Shown here: positions 36,101 through 45,091 of the stretch, piece after piece
Numbering within the stretch: position 1 is the first letter of the stretch
Layout of the letters: every line of letters begins with the position of its first letter
Notes under the pieces: generated by a model
Databases searched by the model: none
Seen by the model: only the letters and a program-made list of their open reading frames with translations
Told to the model about the DNA's origin: nothing
Assembly (NCBI GenBank): GCA_025084515.1
Contig: JAJAGP010000085.1
Location: 62,001-126,000, forward strand
DNA from: Ancistrus triradiatus
Taxonomy: Eukaryota > Chordata > Actinopteri > Siluriformes > Loricariidae
DNA length: 64,000 bases
Direction of reading: 5' to 3'
Program-made: the position numbers and the translations under genes

Positions 36101-39100
36101 TCTAGCGATCCAGACAGCGGTATAAGAACCACGTTCTCAGTGCAGTTCACCTTGTCCATCACGGTTGCACCAAGGTGCTGTGTGCATCTGAGGCTGGCAT
36201 TCACTGTCTGATAAGATGATTTCTTGAATCATTCAGCACCTTAACCGGCACAACCTTCTTTTTCTACAACACTGTAACACTTACCATGTCTTCCTTAATT
36301 GGGACCGAATGCCACCAAAACTCATTCACCCTGTCTGTGAGGCAATGCTGCAGATGCCGTGTCTTTACCAGTGCAGGTCCCTTCTGTTCATAGGAGGTCA
36401 TACACGTCCCGTGTACATCGGTCTGTATAAAAGTGATTTCATTCGTTAAAGGTTACAAACAGATATGTGTGTGTTTTATCTGGTGAATGTCCTGGAGACG
36501 GCATGCCCTGGATCTCCAACTGACCTTCCCTTCCTCAGACAAGTCTGGACCTGAAGCACCACACAGTTTACATATGACAACCAAAAAAAATCCAAAATGA
36601 CTATACTTTTAGCAGAGCCCACGACAAGATCAACATTTGTTGATTTCCATATCTTCCAACCCAAACGTTTTGTGGGCCAATTTCAGGCGTTTGCTTTCAG
36701 AGAATCCTGTTTATCTTCTGTCTTACAGTCGTAACCAACTTTTTGTCAATATTAGCAATGTTGGACTGAAATGAAGTAAATGCAAGTCATTACTACACTT
36801 AAGTAGTTTTTCATGTATCTTTGCTTTTGAACTCTGATTTGTCTGAATTGATTTTCCTCACAAGAAGTAACGTAAATAGGATTAATCAGTTCCTGACCCC
36901 CAAATGATTGTTTTTTATGCCTATATTTGTATGTAATTAATGATTAAAAGCATGAATTAAGTAAAGGAATGTAATGCAGTAATAACAATCATTAAATACA
37001 TGAAATACTTGAAATATAAAGACATGAAATAGGTGAAGATAAAGCGAAACTTTATAGCCAGTGAGGCGAATTCCGAGATTCCATTGTACACGGTTGATGT
37101 ACTTCATCCACCACTGAATATTAGTCATGATTAGAAAACAATTTTAGTGATCAAGTAGCTTGCCTTCCATAAGGTGTCCATTTTGGTCTACAAATCCCAT
37201 TTTAATGGATGGCATGGACTCAAAACCATTAGCCAGGCTGCTTACAGAAATTAAACAAACAGGTTGAACCTCTCAACTGATCCTGCGTCCTGCCAAAATG
37301 AACATCCAAGCTGGCATCAGCTGGTTAAGTGTGCCAGGTTATTACCTCAAAAAAACCATCCCACATTCCCATAACAATGAATCCGCCAAGGTGAATCCAC
37401 ACCTGATGATCCACTTGTTCCGATGGTCCTCACCTCTTTCTTGGTCTCCCTGGCCCGTCCGGTGTGGGAAGTCTGGAGCATGCTCAGTATGGCTCTCTTG
37501 ATGTTGAGAGCCCACACCTGCTCACCCCCCTGAGGGCACAGGGCCGTGACCTTTCCGCACTGAAGCAGGAACCGCAGGGGCTTCTTCTCCAGCGCCTCTC
37601 TGCCAGAAAATCAAAAACACCAGATGGGCCTCTCATCCCTTATGAAGCAACCACAGTGGCCACTGAGAAGCTATGTTGAGGATACAAACAATCCGCAAAG
37701 ACAAGCAGAACGCTGAAACCAACGTGTGAACCACATAACGAGCTACAGCTGCAAGCTAGTGGGATCCGAAGCCCAAAGTGTGATGGACCAGGATCGAGTG
37801 AAACAACATAGATTACCCAGTTGATGAAGAACAGAGAATGAGGGACGTGGTGAGGAAGAGTTTGGATTTACCTTATGGTTTTCAGACGCAGCACAGAATT
37901 GTCCCTTTTCAGCGAGCTTTGTTTAATTTGTGGATTCCGAAGCTGCAATGCATGAAAGATCACAAGATAAAAGAGAGATTCACAAAACAACCAGCCTTTA
38001 AAGCGATCACATTTCAGTCCAAACAAACACGGATTGGACAGGGGAAAAAACTGGGGAGAACTCATTCAGTACAAGAAAAAAACATCTGGATCTCTTAAGA
38101 TCTTGAATCCAGTGCTGTGCAAAAGTCTTAGGCCACCATTAGATTAGATATAGCAATGTTTTAGCAATGGTAAAATGACCATGTATGATTATTTGTCAGT
38201 TTCTTTATTAGAATACAACCAGAAACTACAGGAAATCTGTATGCAATATTAAAAACCTGAAAGAACTCCAAGAAAAATTCTACAGGCAGGGGCGTTTCTA
38301 GACTACTTGTTGTACTCGGGCACATAATGAGTTTATAGTGGCACTGCTGTACCCCTATACTTCCCAATCAGTCCTTAGGGCATAACTGTGCATTAAAAAT
38401 AAGCCTGTTAAACACTAAATAGCTGAAGTGAACAAGGAAGAATACATTAACTTGTACTAATTGCATTAAAAGCTATGAGCTCTCGATAATTTGTCCGCAG
38501 CGTGGCGGTCTTTCTTATAAATATTTGCAGATGTCCATTACCCCTTGAGAAAACCTGGGAGAAACTGGCTCAGACTTATTATTATGGGAAATGTAGTGCC
38601 TGTAGTGAATGTGTGTTGTGTGCTGTAGTTCTGCTCAGCAATCCAGGACAAAATGGACTTTTTAGCCCTGGTATTTTTGTGGGGCACAGCAACATTTTAC
38701 TAATTGGGTCTGATGACGCCCCTGGGGTACAGTGGCAAGTATTAAGCAATAGCAGCATCTCACCCATTAGGACCATTGGGGAACAGGGCAGTTTCTGTGA
38801 CATATGACGCAGACCAGGTGTGCTCCTGAAACAATGTTCAACTATCAGACAAAAAACCCCCAAACGTACCCGTAGAACCATGTCTGGACATCCTGGAATA
38901 GTATCGATGTCAACCACGCAGTCGAAAGCAAGCTGGCTGCTTCCTGATAAGGAGCCTTTCATGGAGCTGGTGATTGTAGTGCTGTACCTGTAGGTGTGTC
39001 TCTGGACCTTGGGGCTATTCCATGACACTACAATCAAACATCATAATCCATACTGTTTTAATATCAGGCAAACGAGGTATGAGGACATATATAGTGTTGT

Positions 39101-40187
39101 TTTTATTTATATTTACCTGTGCAGGCAGACCTGCAGAGCTGACCCTGCTGCATTTTGTAGCACTCGCCTAGTGTGGAACAAACATTACGATTCAAAGTGT
39201 CCTAAATGCATTATTATGATCGTGTTAGCAACATTCGGAGCCATCTGAGATGTTCTGGGAGGAACTCTGAATGCTGGTTCAGGTTAGGAGTAGCATCAAA
39301 GCTAAATGCTGCCTCACTAAATGTATGTATTGTGAATACTTTCTTTTCACCTGCACCAACAGATCTAAAAGACCTGGTAATGTCCCTATTAAAACAAGAG
39401 TCCTTAAGGGTCTATTCCTGTATGGACGTCCAGTTAGGAGTTAACCCGACAAGCAATGAAGCAGGGATGATGTTCTTCATGTCTTGCAGGTACAACAATT
39501 TGTATTCGTTTAGCTACCAAACACAAGACATGGCAACAAAATAAGACTTCAGCCATCTCTTTCTTTGCACCAAACATCTGGGCTAATTCATTCTAAACTG
39601 CCAAGTTGCCAAGACCTGTACAATACTGTGCAAAAGTCTCAGGACACCATGCGATTATAATGACCATATATACTGTACCGTAAGTATTTTTCAATTTCTT
39701 TATTAGAATAGAACCAGAAAATACAGGAAACTTAGAAGATCTCCAGCTTCTATGGAATGCAGTGGTAAGTATTTAGTGTGACCTCCCCTTAAATTTGAGC
39801 ATCAGAAGTATCTGATTCTTCTACAGCCCAAAGAAGCTTGATTAGGAAGGGTCTTTTTGGAAGGGTAGCAGTCAAGAAAGCACTGTTTCAGAAGGGTAAC
39901 AGGGTGAAAAGGATAAAGCTCACAAAGATTGGAATGAAGATCAGTGGAAGAGAGGATTAGAGAGTGACAAACCCAATTTAGCATTTTTTGTGTCCAATCA
40001 TGGACAATATGTTCTGTATATGGTCATTATTAATATTATTGTTAAAACAGCTAAATCTAATGGTGGCCTAAGAATTTTGCACAGTACTGTAGAGCTCAGG
40101 AAGCTTTAAAAAGCAGTACTCACCAGTGAAGATGCTGATCAGGAGCCCTTTGAAGAGGAGCAGAAGATGTAATGTAGACATGGCCAT
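10713..40187 (-). CDS. large lipid transfer protein of apolipophorin type (signal peptide, vitellogenin N, furin site, VWD, C8)
   Basis: I chain 58 exons in one frame, about 2960 residues with no internal stop; every junction agrees in phase. The predicted product is a secreted scaffold that loads lipid and circulates as a lipoprotein. The start is ATG at 40187 (MAMSTLHLLLLFKGLLISIF, a clear signal peptide); the stop is TAG at 10713-10715. Domain order: vitellogenin N-terminal lipid-transfer module (about residues 24-648), basic linker with RQKR at 689-692, long beta-rich body, von Willebrand D domain (about 2715-2870) and C8-like cysteine module (2871-2960). Vertebrate apoB and MTP lack the D domain, and vitellogenins differ in the body. 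Blocks such as LGLLEHKGSEWNSGF and NMDTPWLYVYVAHRL look apolipophorin-like. Insect precursors are about 3300 residues, so this one is somewhat shorter. Exons 38 and 39, and a few weak donors, are the least certain parts. Exon coordinates are given in the five segment entries. Confidence 0.88.
12598..12815. mobile_element. Tc1-like element remnant, one end
   Basis: It ends in TGGTGGCCTAAGACTTTTGC followed by ACAGTACTGTA, the inverted form of the end found at 25354. The internal part (TGCCAGATGCTGCTATTGCT) matches the fragment at 35765-35945. The opposite end was not found nearby, so the copy is partial. It lies in the intron between exons 55 and 56. Confidence 0.65.
13317..13545. repeat. Tc1-like end and hairpin-element fragment
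   Basis: A decayed TGTGCTAAAGTCTTAGGCG end lies at 13322-13345. It is followed by AGTTGTAGTTCCATAATTAC and TAGTCCATTTGTTTCTCTAC, which match the left arm of the hairpin element at 31380. Both are in the intron between exons 54 and 55. Confidence 0.5.
13950..14400. mobile_element. short inverted-repeat element with GACGTTTCGC / CCGAAAGGCTTC ends
   Basis: The left end reads GAAGACGTTTCGCTTCTTAT followed by CCGAAAGGCTTCATCAG. The right end, GAAGCCTTTCGGATGAGAGG followed by TGAAACGTCTCCAAGAA, is its approximate reverse complement. The span is about 450 bp with no transposase frame, so it is a non-autonomous or solo-end element. It lies in the large intron between exons 53 and 54. Confidence 0.65.
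14401..17532. other. intron between exons 53 and 54, unassigned part
   Basis: At about 3.7 kb in all (13851-17532), this is one of the longest introns of the apolipophorin-like gene. Frames at 15236-15466, 15874-16326 and 16481-16778 on the minus strand have no splice support or family resemblance, and exon 53 joins exon 54 in phase without them. Beyond the element at 13950-14400, I see no clear repeat. Confidence 0.45.
18055..18885. repeat. intronic minisatellite of GGTCTTGACTCGGACTCAAT-type units
   Basis: Units of roughly 30-35 bp built from CTTGGTCTTGACTCGGACTC, CAATGTGTCCCGGT and TTGACTACAAGTCTTGG repeat with many variants for about 830 bp. There also appear to be higher-order repeats: 18430-18560 resembles 18330-18425, and 18600-18700 resembles 18205-18300. 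All frames are open across much of it because units are often multiples of three, giving LGLDSDSMCPGLG-like translations; these are not proteins. It sits in the intron between exons 51 and 52. Confidence 0.9.
19565..19635. repeat. Tc1-like end fragment
   Basis: TGTCTTAGGCCACCATTAGA followed by TTTGTTGTTTTAGCAAT matches the end of the elements at 25354 and 38112. Only one end is present, in the intron between exons 49 and 50. Confidence 0.5.
21117..21162. repeat. (TTA)n microsatellite beside a splice donor
   Basis: About fifteen TTA units. On the minus strand they begin a few bases after the exon 45 donor (GTGAGTATAATAATAAT), so the repeat abuts the 5' splice site. Confidence 0.95.
23195..23475. 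repeat. decayed short tandem repeat with GGTCAATTAGCTTTAGGAGC words
   Basis: Phrases such as GGTCAATTA, TTAGCTTTAGGAGCAAG and CAGAAAGTTTTAATGG recur about every 55-70 bp through the intron between exons 40 and 41. The copies are poor and no unit boundary is sharp. A MITE-like AAGAAGGTTCTTAAG region follows at 23470-23560. Confidence 0.5.
25353..25743. mobile_element. internally deleted Tc1-like transposon, both ends present
   Basis: The left end, ACAGTACGGTGCAAAAGTCT, and the right end, AGACTTTTGCACAGTACTGT, are near-perfect inverted repeats flanked by TA. The internal part still holds a shred of a Tc1-family transposase: plus-strand codons near 25613-25655 read WKRGLWSDESKFEF, the conserved WSDESKF block. 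At about 390 bp it is far too short to be autonomous. It lies in the intron between exons 36 and 37. Confidence 0.85.
27360..27565. repeat. MITE-like AT-rich fragment
   Basis: TTAAGAAAAC and TTCTTAAAAAG words lead to TTTTGTGAATAAGGTCCCTG, close to the end of the fragment at 6880-6990. It is in the intron between exons 32 and 33. Confidence 0.45.
28295..28480. repeat. tandem GTGGCCAAAAGTATTGGGAC-type repeat
   Basis: About six units of GTGGCCAAAAGTATTGGGAC or ...CTGGAACGTAAACCCACAT alternate through 185 bp. GGCCAAAAGTATTGGGACAC resembles the terminal repeat of a common fish DNA element, so the array may have grown from an element end. It lies in the intron between exons 31 and 32; the frames through it are not coding. 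Confidence 0.85.
28682..28905. repeat. interspersed repeat with TTTATTTATATAGCGCTTTT
   Basis: GTCAAGTCAAGTCAGATTTATTTATATAGCGC, read in two parts, starts a block that continues with ACAATGGAGCATTGTCTCAA, then GGAAAAACTCCC and GAAGAAACCTTGGGAGGACC. The same order occurs at 44061-44225, and the family is common in fish genomes. This copy ends about 20 bp from apolipophorin-like exon 31. Confidence 0.8.
28927..33354 (-). other. apolipophorin-like gene, exons 16-31: lipoprotein beta-sheet body, first half
   Basis: Exons: 16 33199-33354; 17 32931-33115; 18 32655-32837; 19 32480-32571; 20 32227-32396; 21 31979-32132; 22 31820-31899; 23 31044-31224; 24 30711-30866; 25 30507-30673; 26 30249-30407; 27 29969-30152; 28 29679-29890; 29 29417-29605; 30 29187-29329; 31 28927-29083. 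Residues 722-1577. Recognisable blocks are WINVKMFGNDLSF (16), IVVAEELVLPSLSGLPIKL (17), ISARMGVDGAFGRVGLEW (18), YSVDAGLVLPNLLSTKILG (24), SPIHVQSSFDLSYGKQW (26), NYRTQFLHSHLKRRKSE (27), GGYGMLGKRRVNASYSINTA (29) and LYQKRWVLHF (30). These are the parts that look most like insect apolipophorin. Exon 23 ends TTTCAG|GCAAGA, a GC-AG donor. Exons 18 and 30 use GTCTG-type donors. Confidence 0.85.
31378..31580. repeat. hairpin (foldback) element
   Basis: The left arm ACTTTGTAGTTCTACAATTA, then GGCTGTAGTCCATCTGGTTC, is the approximate reverse complement of the right arm GTGGACTACAGTCTCTAACT, then GTAGGACTACAAAGTGC. The arms are about 55 bp and the loop about 85 bp. There is no coding content. It lies in the intron between exons 22 and 23. 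Confidence 0.75.
33425..33643 (-). other. apolipophorin-like gene, exon 15: linker with predicted furin site RQKR
   Basis: This 219 bp exon reads VAFRMENAEPFLWSMFEG and then turns into a hydrophilic, lysine, arginine, glutamine and glutamate-rich linker. Inside it is NKRQKRSEESG, giving RQKR at residues 689-692 of my model, followed by serine: a canonical furin motif (R-X-K/R-R). Insect apolipophorin-II/I precursors are cut by furin at a similar place. From memory the locust site is also RQKR, near residue 720; this should be checked. Both splice junctions are phase 0, so the linker is a cassette of 73 codons. Confidence 0.85.
35762..35955. repeat. Tc1-like element fragment
   Basis: TTGCCAGATGCTGGTATTGC and CTCTATTTTCTGCATGTATT match the inside of the 12598-12815 copy. 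GGTCATTATACCATTGCTAA matches the inner edge of the 25353-25743 right end. It is in the intron between exons 6 and 7 and starts about 50 bp from exon 7. Confidence 0.55.
38110..38270. repeat. Tc1-like element, left-end fragment
   Basis: GTGCAAAAGTCTTAGGCCAC followed by TTTTAGCAATGG and TTTCTTTATTAGAATACAAC matches the left part of the elements at 25353 and 39620. No right end follows. It is in the intron between exons 2 and 3. Confidence 0.65.
38570..38710. repeat. interspersed repeat with TATTATGGGAAATGTAGTGCC
   Basis: The block runs from ATTATGGGAAATGTAGTGCC through GTAGTTCTGCTCAGCAATCC and AGGACAAAATGGACTTTTTA to GGGGCACAGCAACATTTTAC. It recurs in the same orientation at 42735-42860 and inverted at about 43800-43975. 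Confidence 0.8.
39620..40090. mobile_element. internally deleted Tc1-like transposon in intron 1
   Basis: The left end ACAATACTGTGCAAAAGTCT and the right end ATTTTGCACAGTACTGT are inverted repeats. Inside, AAGATTGGAATGAAGATCAG followed by TGGAAGAGAGGATTAG is the decayed transposase shred seen at 25610. The element lies wholly in intron 1 of the apolipophorin-like gene; its right end is about 33 bp from the exon 1 donor. Confidence 0.82.
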
Positions 40188-40394
40188 GAACTGGAATCAA
40201 AGCAACGACAAGCGCTGATGCCTCTGTTGAATGAGGACTCCTCAGGGGCGACGAGAACGACAGAGGAAGGTTTCTCAGCAGGAAGCCTAACTCAGCTGAG
40301 TCAACCAACAGTGTATGCGGCAAACTTGCCTGTTTTTCACACCGCCCCTCCTCTAACCATCGATCATAGCAAAAGCAGTTAATTTACTGAGATT

Positions 40395-40800
40395 GAGAAA
40401 GAATGGACTCCCTCATCGCTTGGCACACACTGTACAGACAAACGTTTGTGGACAACCAAGTCTAATTAATTTGGAGTTTGCTCCCACTTTTGCTGCTACA
40501 ACAGCCTTTGGAACATGACTGGGAGGTCAGCATAAGCCCTGGCTCACTTTTGGCATTCCAGTGCCTTTTCAAGCTGTCTGTTTGAGCTGAGGTTAAGGTT
40601 CTGTTCAAGCCAGCCACGTTCTCAATCATAGTTGGCAAACCAATTCTCTATGGACTTTGTTTAAGGACAGCAGGGCAGAAAGTCGATGGACTGACTTGTT
40701 GGAAGTGGAAACATATAAATGACCTGGACACCAACTTGCAGCTAAAGTGGGTTCTTTAAGCTTCTGGATGGCAGGAATCTTCAGGTCAGGTTATAATTAA
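40395..40800. repeat. decayed DNA-element copy with ACAAACGTTTGTGGAC end
   Basis: GTACAGACAAACGTTTGTGGAC (in part), TTTGCTGCTACAACAGCC and GAACATGACTGGGAGGTCAG follow the order of a widespread fish non-autonomous family. The copy lies just upstream of the apolipophorin-like start codon (about 210-610 bp), so any promoter must be within or beyond it. Confidence 0.5.
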
Positions 40801-41439
40801 GCCCAATTGCCCTTAATAATGCCCCATAAGCTTTCCCAGCTCTGAAGAATCATCATCAAGGCAGCAGGTACAGTGGCTCTGTGGAAATACAGTGCAAGCA
40901 GTGGAAACATTCTTTATTTATGATGTCGATAATAATATGAGAGCATTTTAAGACCTTGGTGAAAGAACAGTTTAGGATTCTGTGTGATTTAATGCAGCTT
41001 GTCAGATGGGATCGTTTATTTGCCCGCTGGGCTGATTTTTTTTTTTTTATCCTTCGCTTTAAAGCTTTCTCTCTCTCTGTCCTTCCTATTGCGAACCTTC
41101 TTCTCCAGTTTCTGGTCAGACTTGAGGACGGGAGCTCGCCACGTCTATTTTTTTATGTTGTAAATAATTGGACTTTTTATCTGTTTTTTGCTCCCCTATT
41201 TTTTTTATATTTGAAGTTTTCAGACAAAGGTAAATTTTTATCTAAGAGCCTGGTGTGTTACGATGCCATCTGTTCCATTCTCTGTGAAAGACTGGATCCT
41301 GTGAAAAAATATATAGGCAGGCTAATTGCCACCACTATAAGGATCTGGCTTTGAATCACAGCAGTGACGTCTGGCCATGTCAGGTATCACTTGTCTGAGG
41401 GAGAGGGGGCTGGTCAGGTGATCATCCCTCTGAGCTACA

Positions 41440-41471
41440 ACCTCTACTGTGCAAATCTTTGTTGTTGTTGA

Positions 41472-41509
<38 letters not shown>

Positions 41510-41790
41510 TTCCATTTTGTTGTTATAATTATTTGATTATTATTATTGTTGTTGTGGTTTTTTTTATTATTACTGTTTTGTTTTTATTATTACATGATTA
41601 TTATTGTTATTATTGTTGTTGTTATTATTATTATATTATTGGTTTTTATTATTGTTTTTATTATTGTTACTTTTTCATTGTTATTATTATATGATGGTGA
41701 TTATTATTATTGTCGTGCTGTTATATTATTGTTTATTATTATTATCGTTGGAGCTTTGCTATTGTTATTAATTTATTGTTTTAGGGTTTA
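41440..41790. repeat. compound TTA/TTG microsatellite
   Basis: Pure TTA at 41467-41510, then about 280 bp of interrupted TTA, TTG and TTTTTA units. The isoleucine- and tyrosine-rich frames here are translations of the repeat. Confidence 0.9.
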
Positions 41791-42734
41791 AGTATACAGT
41801 CTTTCGCTAACGTTTGCATAACATTTTAAAACCCACTGGAGAAAACAGTCTAACAGAAGATCAGGCATTTACAAACGCTTTGGCTATTTTCTATGAGCTA
41901 CTAGTGTTTCTGTAAGGTCTCGACATTTAATCTGTTAAATTATTTTGCCTAATATGTTTAGTAGTATGTACCCGTCAAATACTTTTCCAAGTATTTCACC
42001 CAACCCTAGCAACCGGGACAGAGGATCTTGCTTTGAAATGTAGAGAACACCAATGCCAGATGTCAGTTTGGTCCTATGAATTGGAAGTGCAGCCCAATTT
42101 TGGCGCACCTGATGTGTTCAGAGCAAGCAGACACCGAACTGAGCTGATATACAGAAGACCAGAGTATGGGCTCCACGACGCTCTGGCTCCACCTGCTGGA
42201 CTACTTATGAGTTACAGTTGTGTTGTGACATCGAAGCTTAAAGCAGTGTTGGCTTCCAGGGTTTGTAAATACTTCGTAGAATCCAGTTTTCCTCCTTCTG
42301 CACAATATCTACACTATGATGCCACACAATACTACAGCATTACAGACCCACCACTATGCTCAACAGTTAGTGGGATTTTGGTATCTTGTTCTTTGTTTTA
42401 TGATTTCTAGAAACAAACGTAGGTGGGATGAAACAAAGAAAAAAAAAGGTCAAATGGGAAACATGACAAACTCCGCACTGATGTTTAGCACAGGCAAGGA
42501 CTGGAGATCCCTGATGATTGAAGGTCTCCGGTGCCCCGGTGTGGTTAAAATATGTATGTATGCTTTTTATTAGGAATACTAACAAGGATATACAGCATTT
42601 AATCATAATAAATCATATATCGTCTTTTTATATATGTTTATATTTCCCCCTTTTCACCCCAGTTTGGCATAGGGGTCTGATATGTACTTCTGACTGAAAG
42701 CGTTAGGCATTCAAGCTTTTGAAAAGATGCTAAG

Positions 42735-43985
42735 GCATTATGGGGAATGTAGTGCCTGTAGTGAATTTGCGTGGCGTGCCTTGTAGTTCTGCTCAGCAAT
42801 CCAGGACAAAATGGATTTTTTACTGCCGTGATTTTAGTGGGGCACAGCAACATTTTACTGGGGAAAGTGGGTGTAATGACACCCTGTCGCCTCACAGCTC
42901 CTGAGATCAATTCCCAGCCTGAAGTCTGAATGTGTAGTTTGTATGTTCTCCCCATGTCTGCGTAGATTTACTCATATTTCCTCCTGCATTAAAGGTCATG
43001 TGTTACTACAGCTGGTCTAAAGTGTGCCAGCATGGGTAAGTGTGTGTGCCTCTGACTAGGGTTGGTTCCTGCCTAGCACCCAGAAACTCAAAAGAAAACC
43101 GAAAATAATATACAGGTGCATGTACAGGTTTTTCTTGACTGGATGCCTCACCCTTACAGTTCATTAATTTCACTCCCACCTCCACCAAGGCGCCACTGTT
43201 TGGTTCTTGAGCAAGACTTCTAACCCACAGTTGCTTGAATTGTAAAGAGCATGAGTTGTAAGTCGCCCGGATAAGACCATCTCCTAAATGGCTAAAAATG
43301 ACTAAAAATTAGTGAGTGACACTCATAAAGCAACAGACGATGATTAACATGACGGGGGTTTCCTCAGTGAGGAAACTGAGAGGTGGCAAGGGGACAAGAT
43401 CGGTGGTGCTTAACAAAAAGCGCAAAAACACAAAACACCTTGCTGTTCGTGGTATGTTGCCAGCTCATGTCTGGAAGCTTGATGTATTTTATAAAACGGG
43501 TAGTTTCAGTTCTAAAACCCATTTTAACCCCAATAAAACGGATATATGAGGCAGTTAGTTTGAAGCATATTACAAATACGAAGCAGTCAGTTTTGATTTA
43601 CTCCATGGTGGACCAATGTGTAAAAAGCTGGACAGAATTTGAAGAGAAAATATGAGATTATTGACAAGGAAGGGACTGTAAATTGATGACATGGCCAATT
43701 GCTGTTTGAAACAGACCTAAAGAAGATTCTTCCTAAATTCTCCAACCACTGAAGATCAGAAATATTGAACCCTGGCTTCAGCATCTTGTTGGTTTCTGTT
43801 ATTCTTTACGAATCAGGGGCATCATCAGGCCTACTTTACTGAGGCTTGTCTCGTGCCCCACTAAGATCACGGAGGTAAAAAGTCAATTTTTGTCCTGGCT
43901 TGCTGAGCAGAACTACAGGACAAGATAGGCTAAATTCACTATTGGAACTACTTTTCCCATAATGCCCTGGGATCTTTCCAAAAAC
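42735..43985. repeat. inverted pair of the TATGGGAAATGTAGTGCC repeat enclosing SINE-like pieces
   Basis: The block seen at 38570 occurs directly at 42735-42860 and inverted at about 43800-43975 (TGCCCCACTAAGATCACGG to TTTTCCCATAATGCC). Between them, 42880-43080 holds a decayed repeat with CTGTCGCCTCACAGCTCC and TATGTTCTCCCCATGTCTGC, a SINE-like phrase. At 43170-43300, AGCAAGACTTCTAACCC and GTAAGTCGCCCGGATAAGA form another fish repeat phrase. The frames at 43316-43655 have no support. Confidence 0.65.
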
Positions 43986-44060
43986 CTGATGCATGATGTA
44001 CTGAGCATGACTCAGAACAGAAGAGACCTACACGGACCCACAAGTAAACAGGAAGACGTA

Positions 44061-44230
44061 GAGTCAAGTCAAGTCAAATTTATTTATATAGCGCTTTTTA
44101 CAACACAGCATTGTCTCACAGCAGCTTTACAAATATATAAGCCTGAGGTGACAGTGGCAAGGAAAAACTCCCCAAACTTTACAGGGAAGAAACCTTGGGA
44201 GGACCAAGACTCAAATAGGGACCCAGTAAT
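44061..44230. repeat. second copy of the TTTATTTATATAGCGCTTTT repeat
   Basis: It has the same order of blocks as 28682-28905: GTCAAGTCAAGTCAAATTTA, AGCGCTTTTTACAACACAGC, GGAAAAACTCCC and GAAACCTTGGGAGGACC. Confidence 0.8.
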
Positions 44231-44699
44231 TGCTCATTGAGCAGCCTGGATGTTAAATACAATAATTAAAGAATATATGTAAAGATAATACCCTATTTAA
44301 ATTTAGAATAAAATGATGGAGACTATGGTTTCTCCATTTTGCAGAGAGAATTGGAGGTAAGCCATAACTTGAGTGCGCATTCTGAAGTCAGCTCGTTTTT
44401 GGGCAGTTAATTGGCCACCCCTAGCCTTTTTTAGCTAAAATTTGGACCAAACCTGAAATTCGCCCAGTAACGACCAAATCGGGCTTAAAATCGGGCTAAA
44501 ATCACACAGAGTATGCCTGGTTTTAGTCAAGCAAGTCTCAAGTACTTCAATTTGCAACTCAAGACTGACTCGAGTCAAGTCACGTGACTGGAGTGGCCCA
44601 GCTGTAGTCTGAACCCTTCCCGCCGTTCTATGAAAGTAGGCCATTTCAGACACTTGCCTGAATTGTGACTCACTGCCCAGTCAGCAGGGGATCTGCTTT

Positions 44700-45091
44700 C
44701 CGTTTGAGACACACCCACCGCCGTTGTCTCGTTTCAGGCACACGCCCTCGAAAACGTCACTCGGAGACGTCACGTGCTCCTGGTTTCCCCTCCGCGGCGG
44801 GGGCGTGGCCTGCACTTCCACCGGCTTTACCGCACTCACGCACAATGGAACAACGAGGGCCGAATGTAGGACACCACGTTGGGGTTTAGGACACGCACGA
44901 GCGCTTTGTTTAATACTATTTCGATGAGTTACCTGGTTTGCTCGGATTGCCTTTAAGGGGGCCGATTTGAGAACGAGAGGCCTCGAGCGCTTTCTGAAGA
45001 GCTGATCTCGGCGATCTGAGCGGGTGGGAACCGAGGCAGCACGCTGGGCTTTGTTGTTTTTGCCGTGTAAAGTCTGGATACGCACGAGACC
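44700..45091 (+). promoter_or_regulatory. GC-rich promoter and 5' UTR of the KLF gene
   Basis: Composition changes from AT-rich to CpG-rich at about 44690 and stays so through exon 1. Visible sites are CGGGGGCGTGGCC near 44797-44810 (a GC/CACCC box that Sp/KLF proteins bind) and CACGTG near 44774 (E-box). There is no clear TATA box, as is usual for CpG-island promoters. The transcription start is not resolved. Confidence 0.6.

Larger units (their letters stand above)
33747..40187 (-). other. apolipophorin-like gene, exons 1-14: signal peptide and vitellogenin N domain
   Basis: Exons (low-high): 1 40124-40187; 2 38870-39027; 3 37872-37942; 4 37434-37599; 5 36285-36422; 6 36030-36207; 7 35573-35712; 8 35380-35483; 9 35058-35223; 10 34783-34971; 11 34544-34690; 12 34186-34330; 13 33949-34107; 14 33747-33865. 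They encode residues 1-648. Exon 2 has the early HTYRYSTTITSS strand. Exon 4 has QVWALNIKRAILSMLQTSHT, the family's conserved LNI-RGILSxLQ region. Exon 5 has EVDVHGTCMTSY after the junction, like the vitellogenin DVxGxC block. Exons 7-12 look like the helical repeat, with cysteine pairs. Exon 13 has VGAFVWSHLFNIMKS. Exon 14 has GSLVFSPKSFLPRSGMANLT. Donors of exons 7 (GTCAAG), 8 (GTCAGT) and 14 (GTGGAC) are weak but phase-consistent. Confidence 0.85.

Noticed and set aside
37838..38098. Plus-strand frame of 86 codons
   Set aside because: It is antisense to apolipophorin-like exon 3 (37872-37942), which links exons 2 and 4 in phase.
10713..40187. Calling the large gene apoB or vitellogenin
   Set aside because: ApoB has no VWD or C8 end and no furin linker here. 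Vitellogenin has a different body and often a phosphoserine domain. The domain order and blocks fit apolipophorin better.
41449..41791. Isoleucine- and tyrosine-rich frames resembling membrane proteins
   Set aside because: They are translations of TTA/TTG microsatellite sequence.
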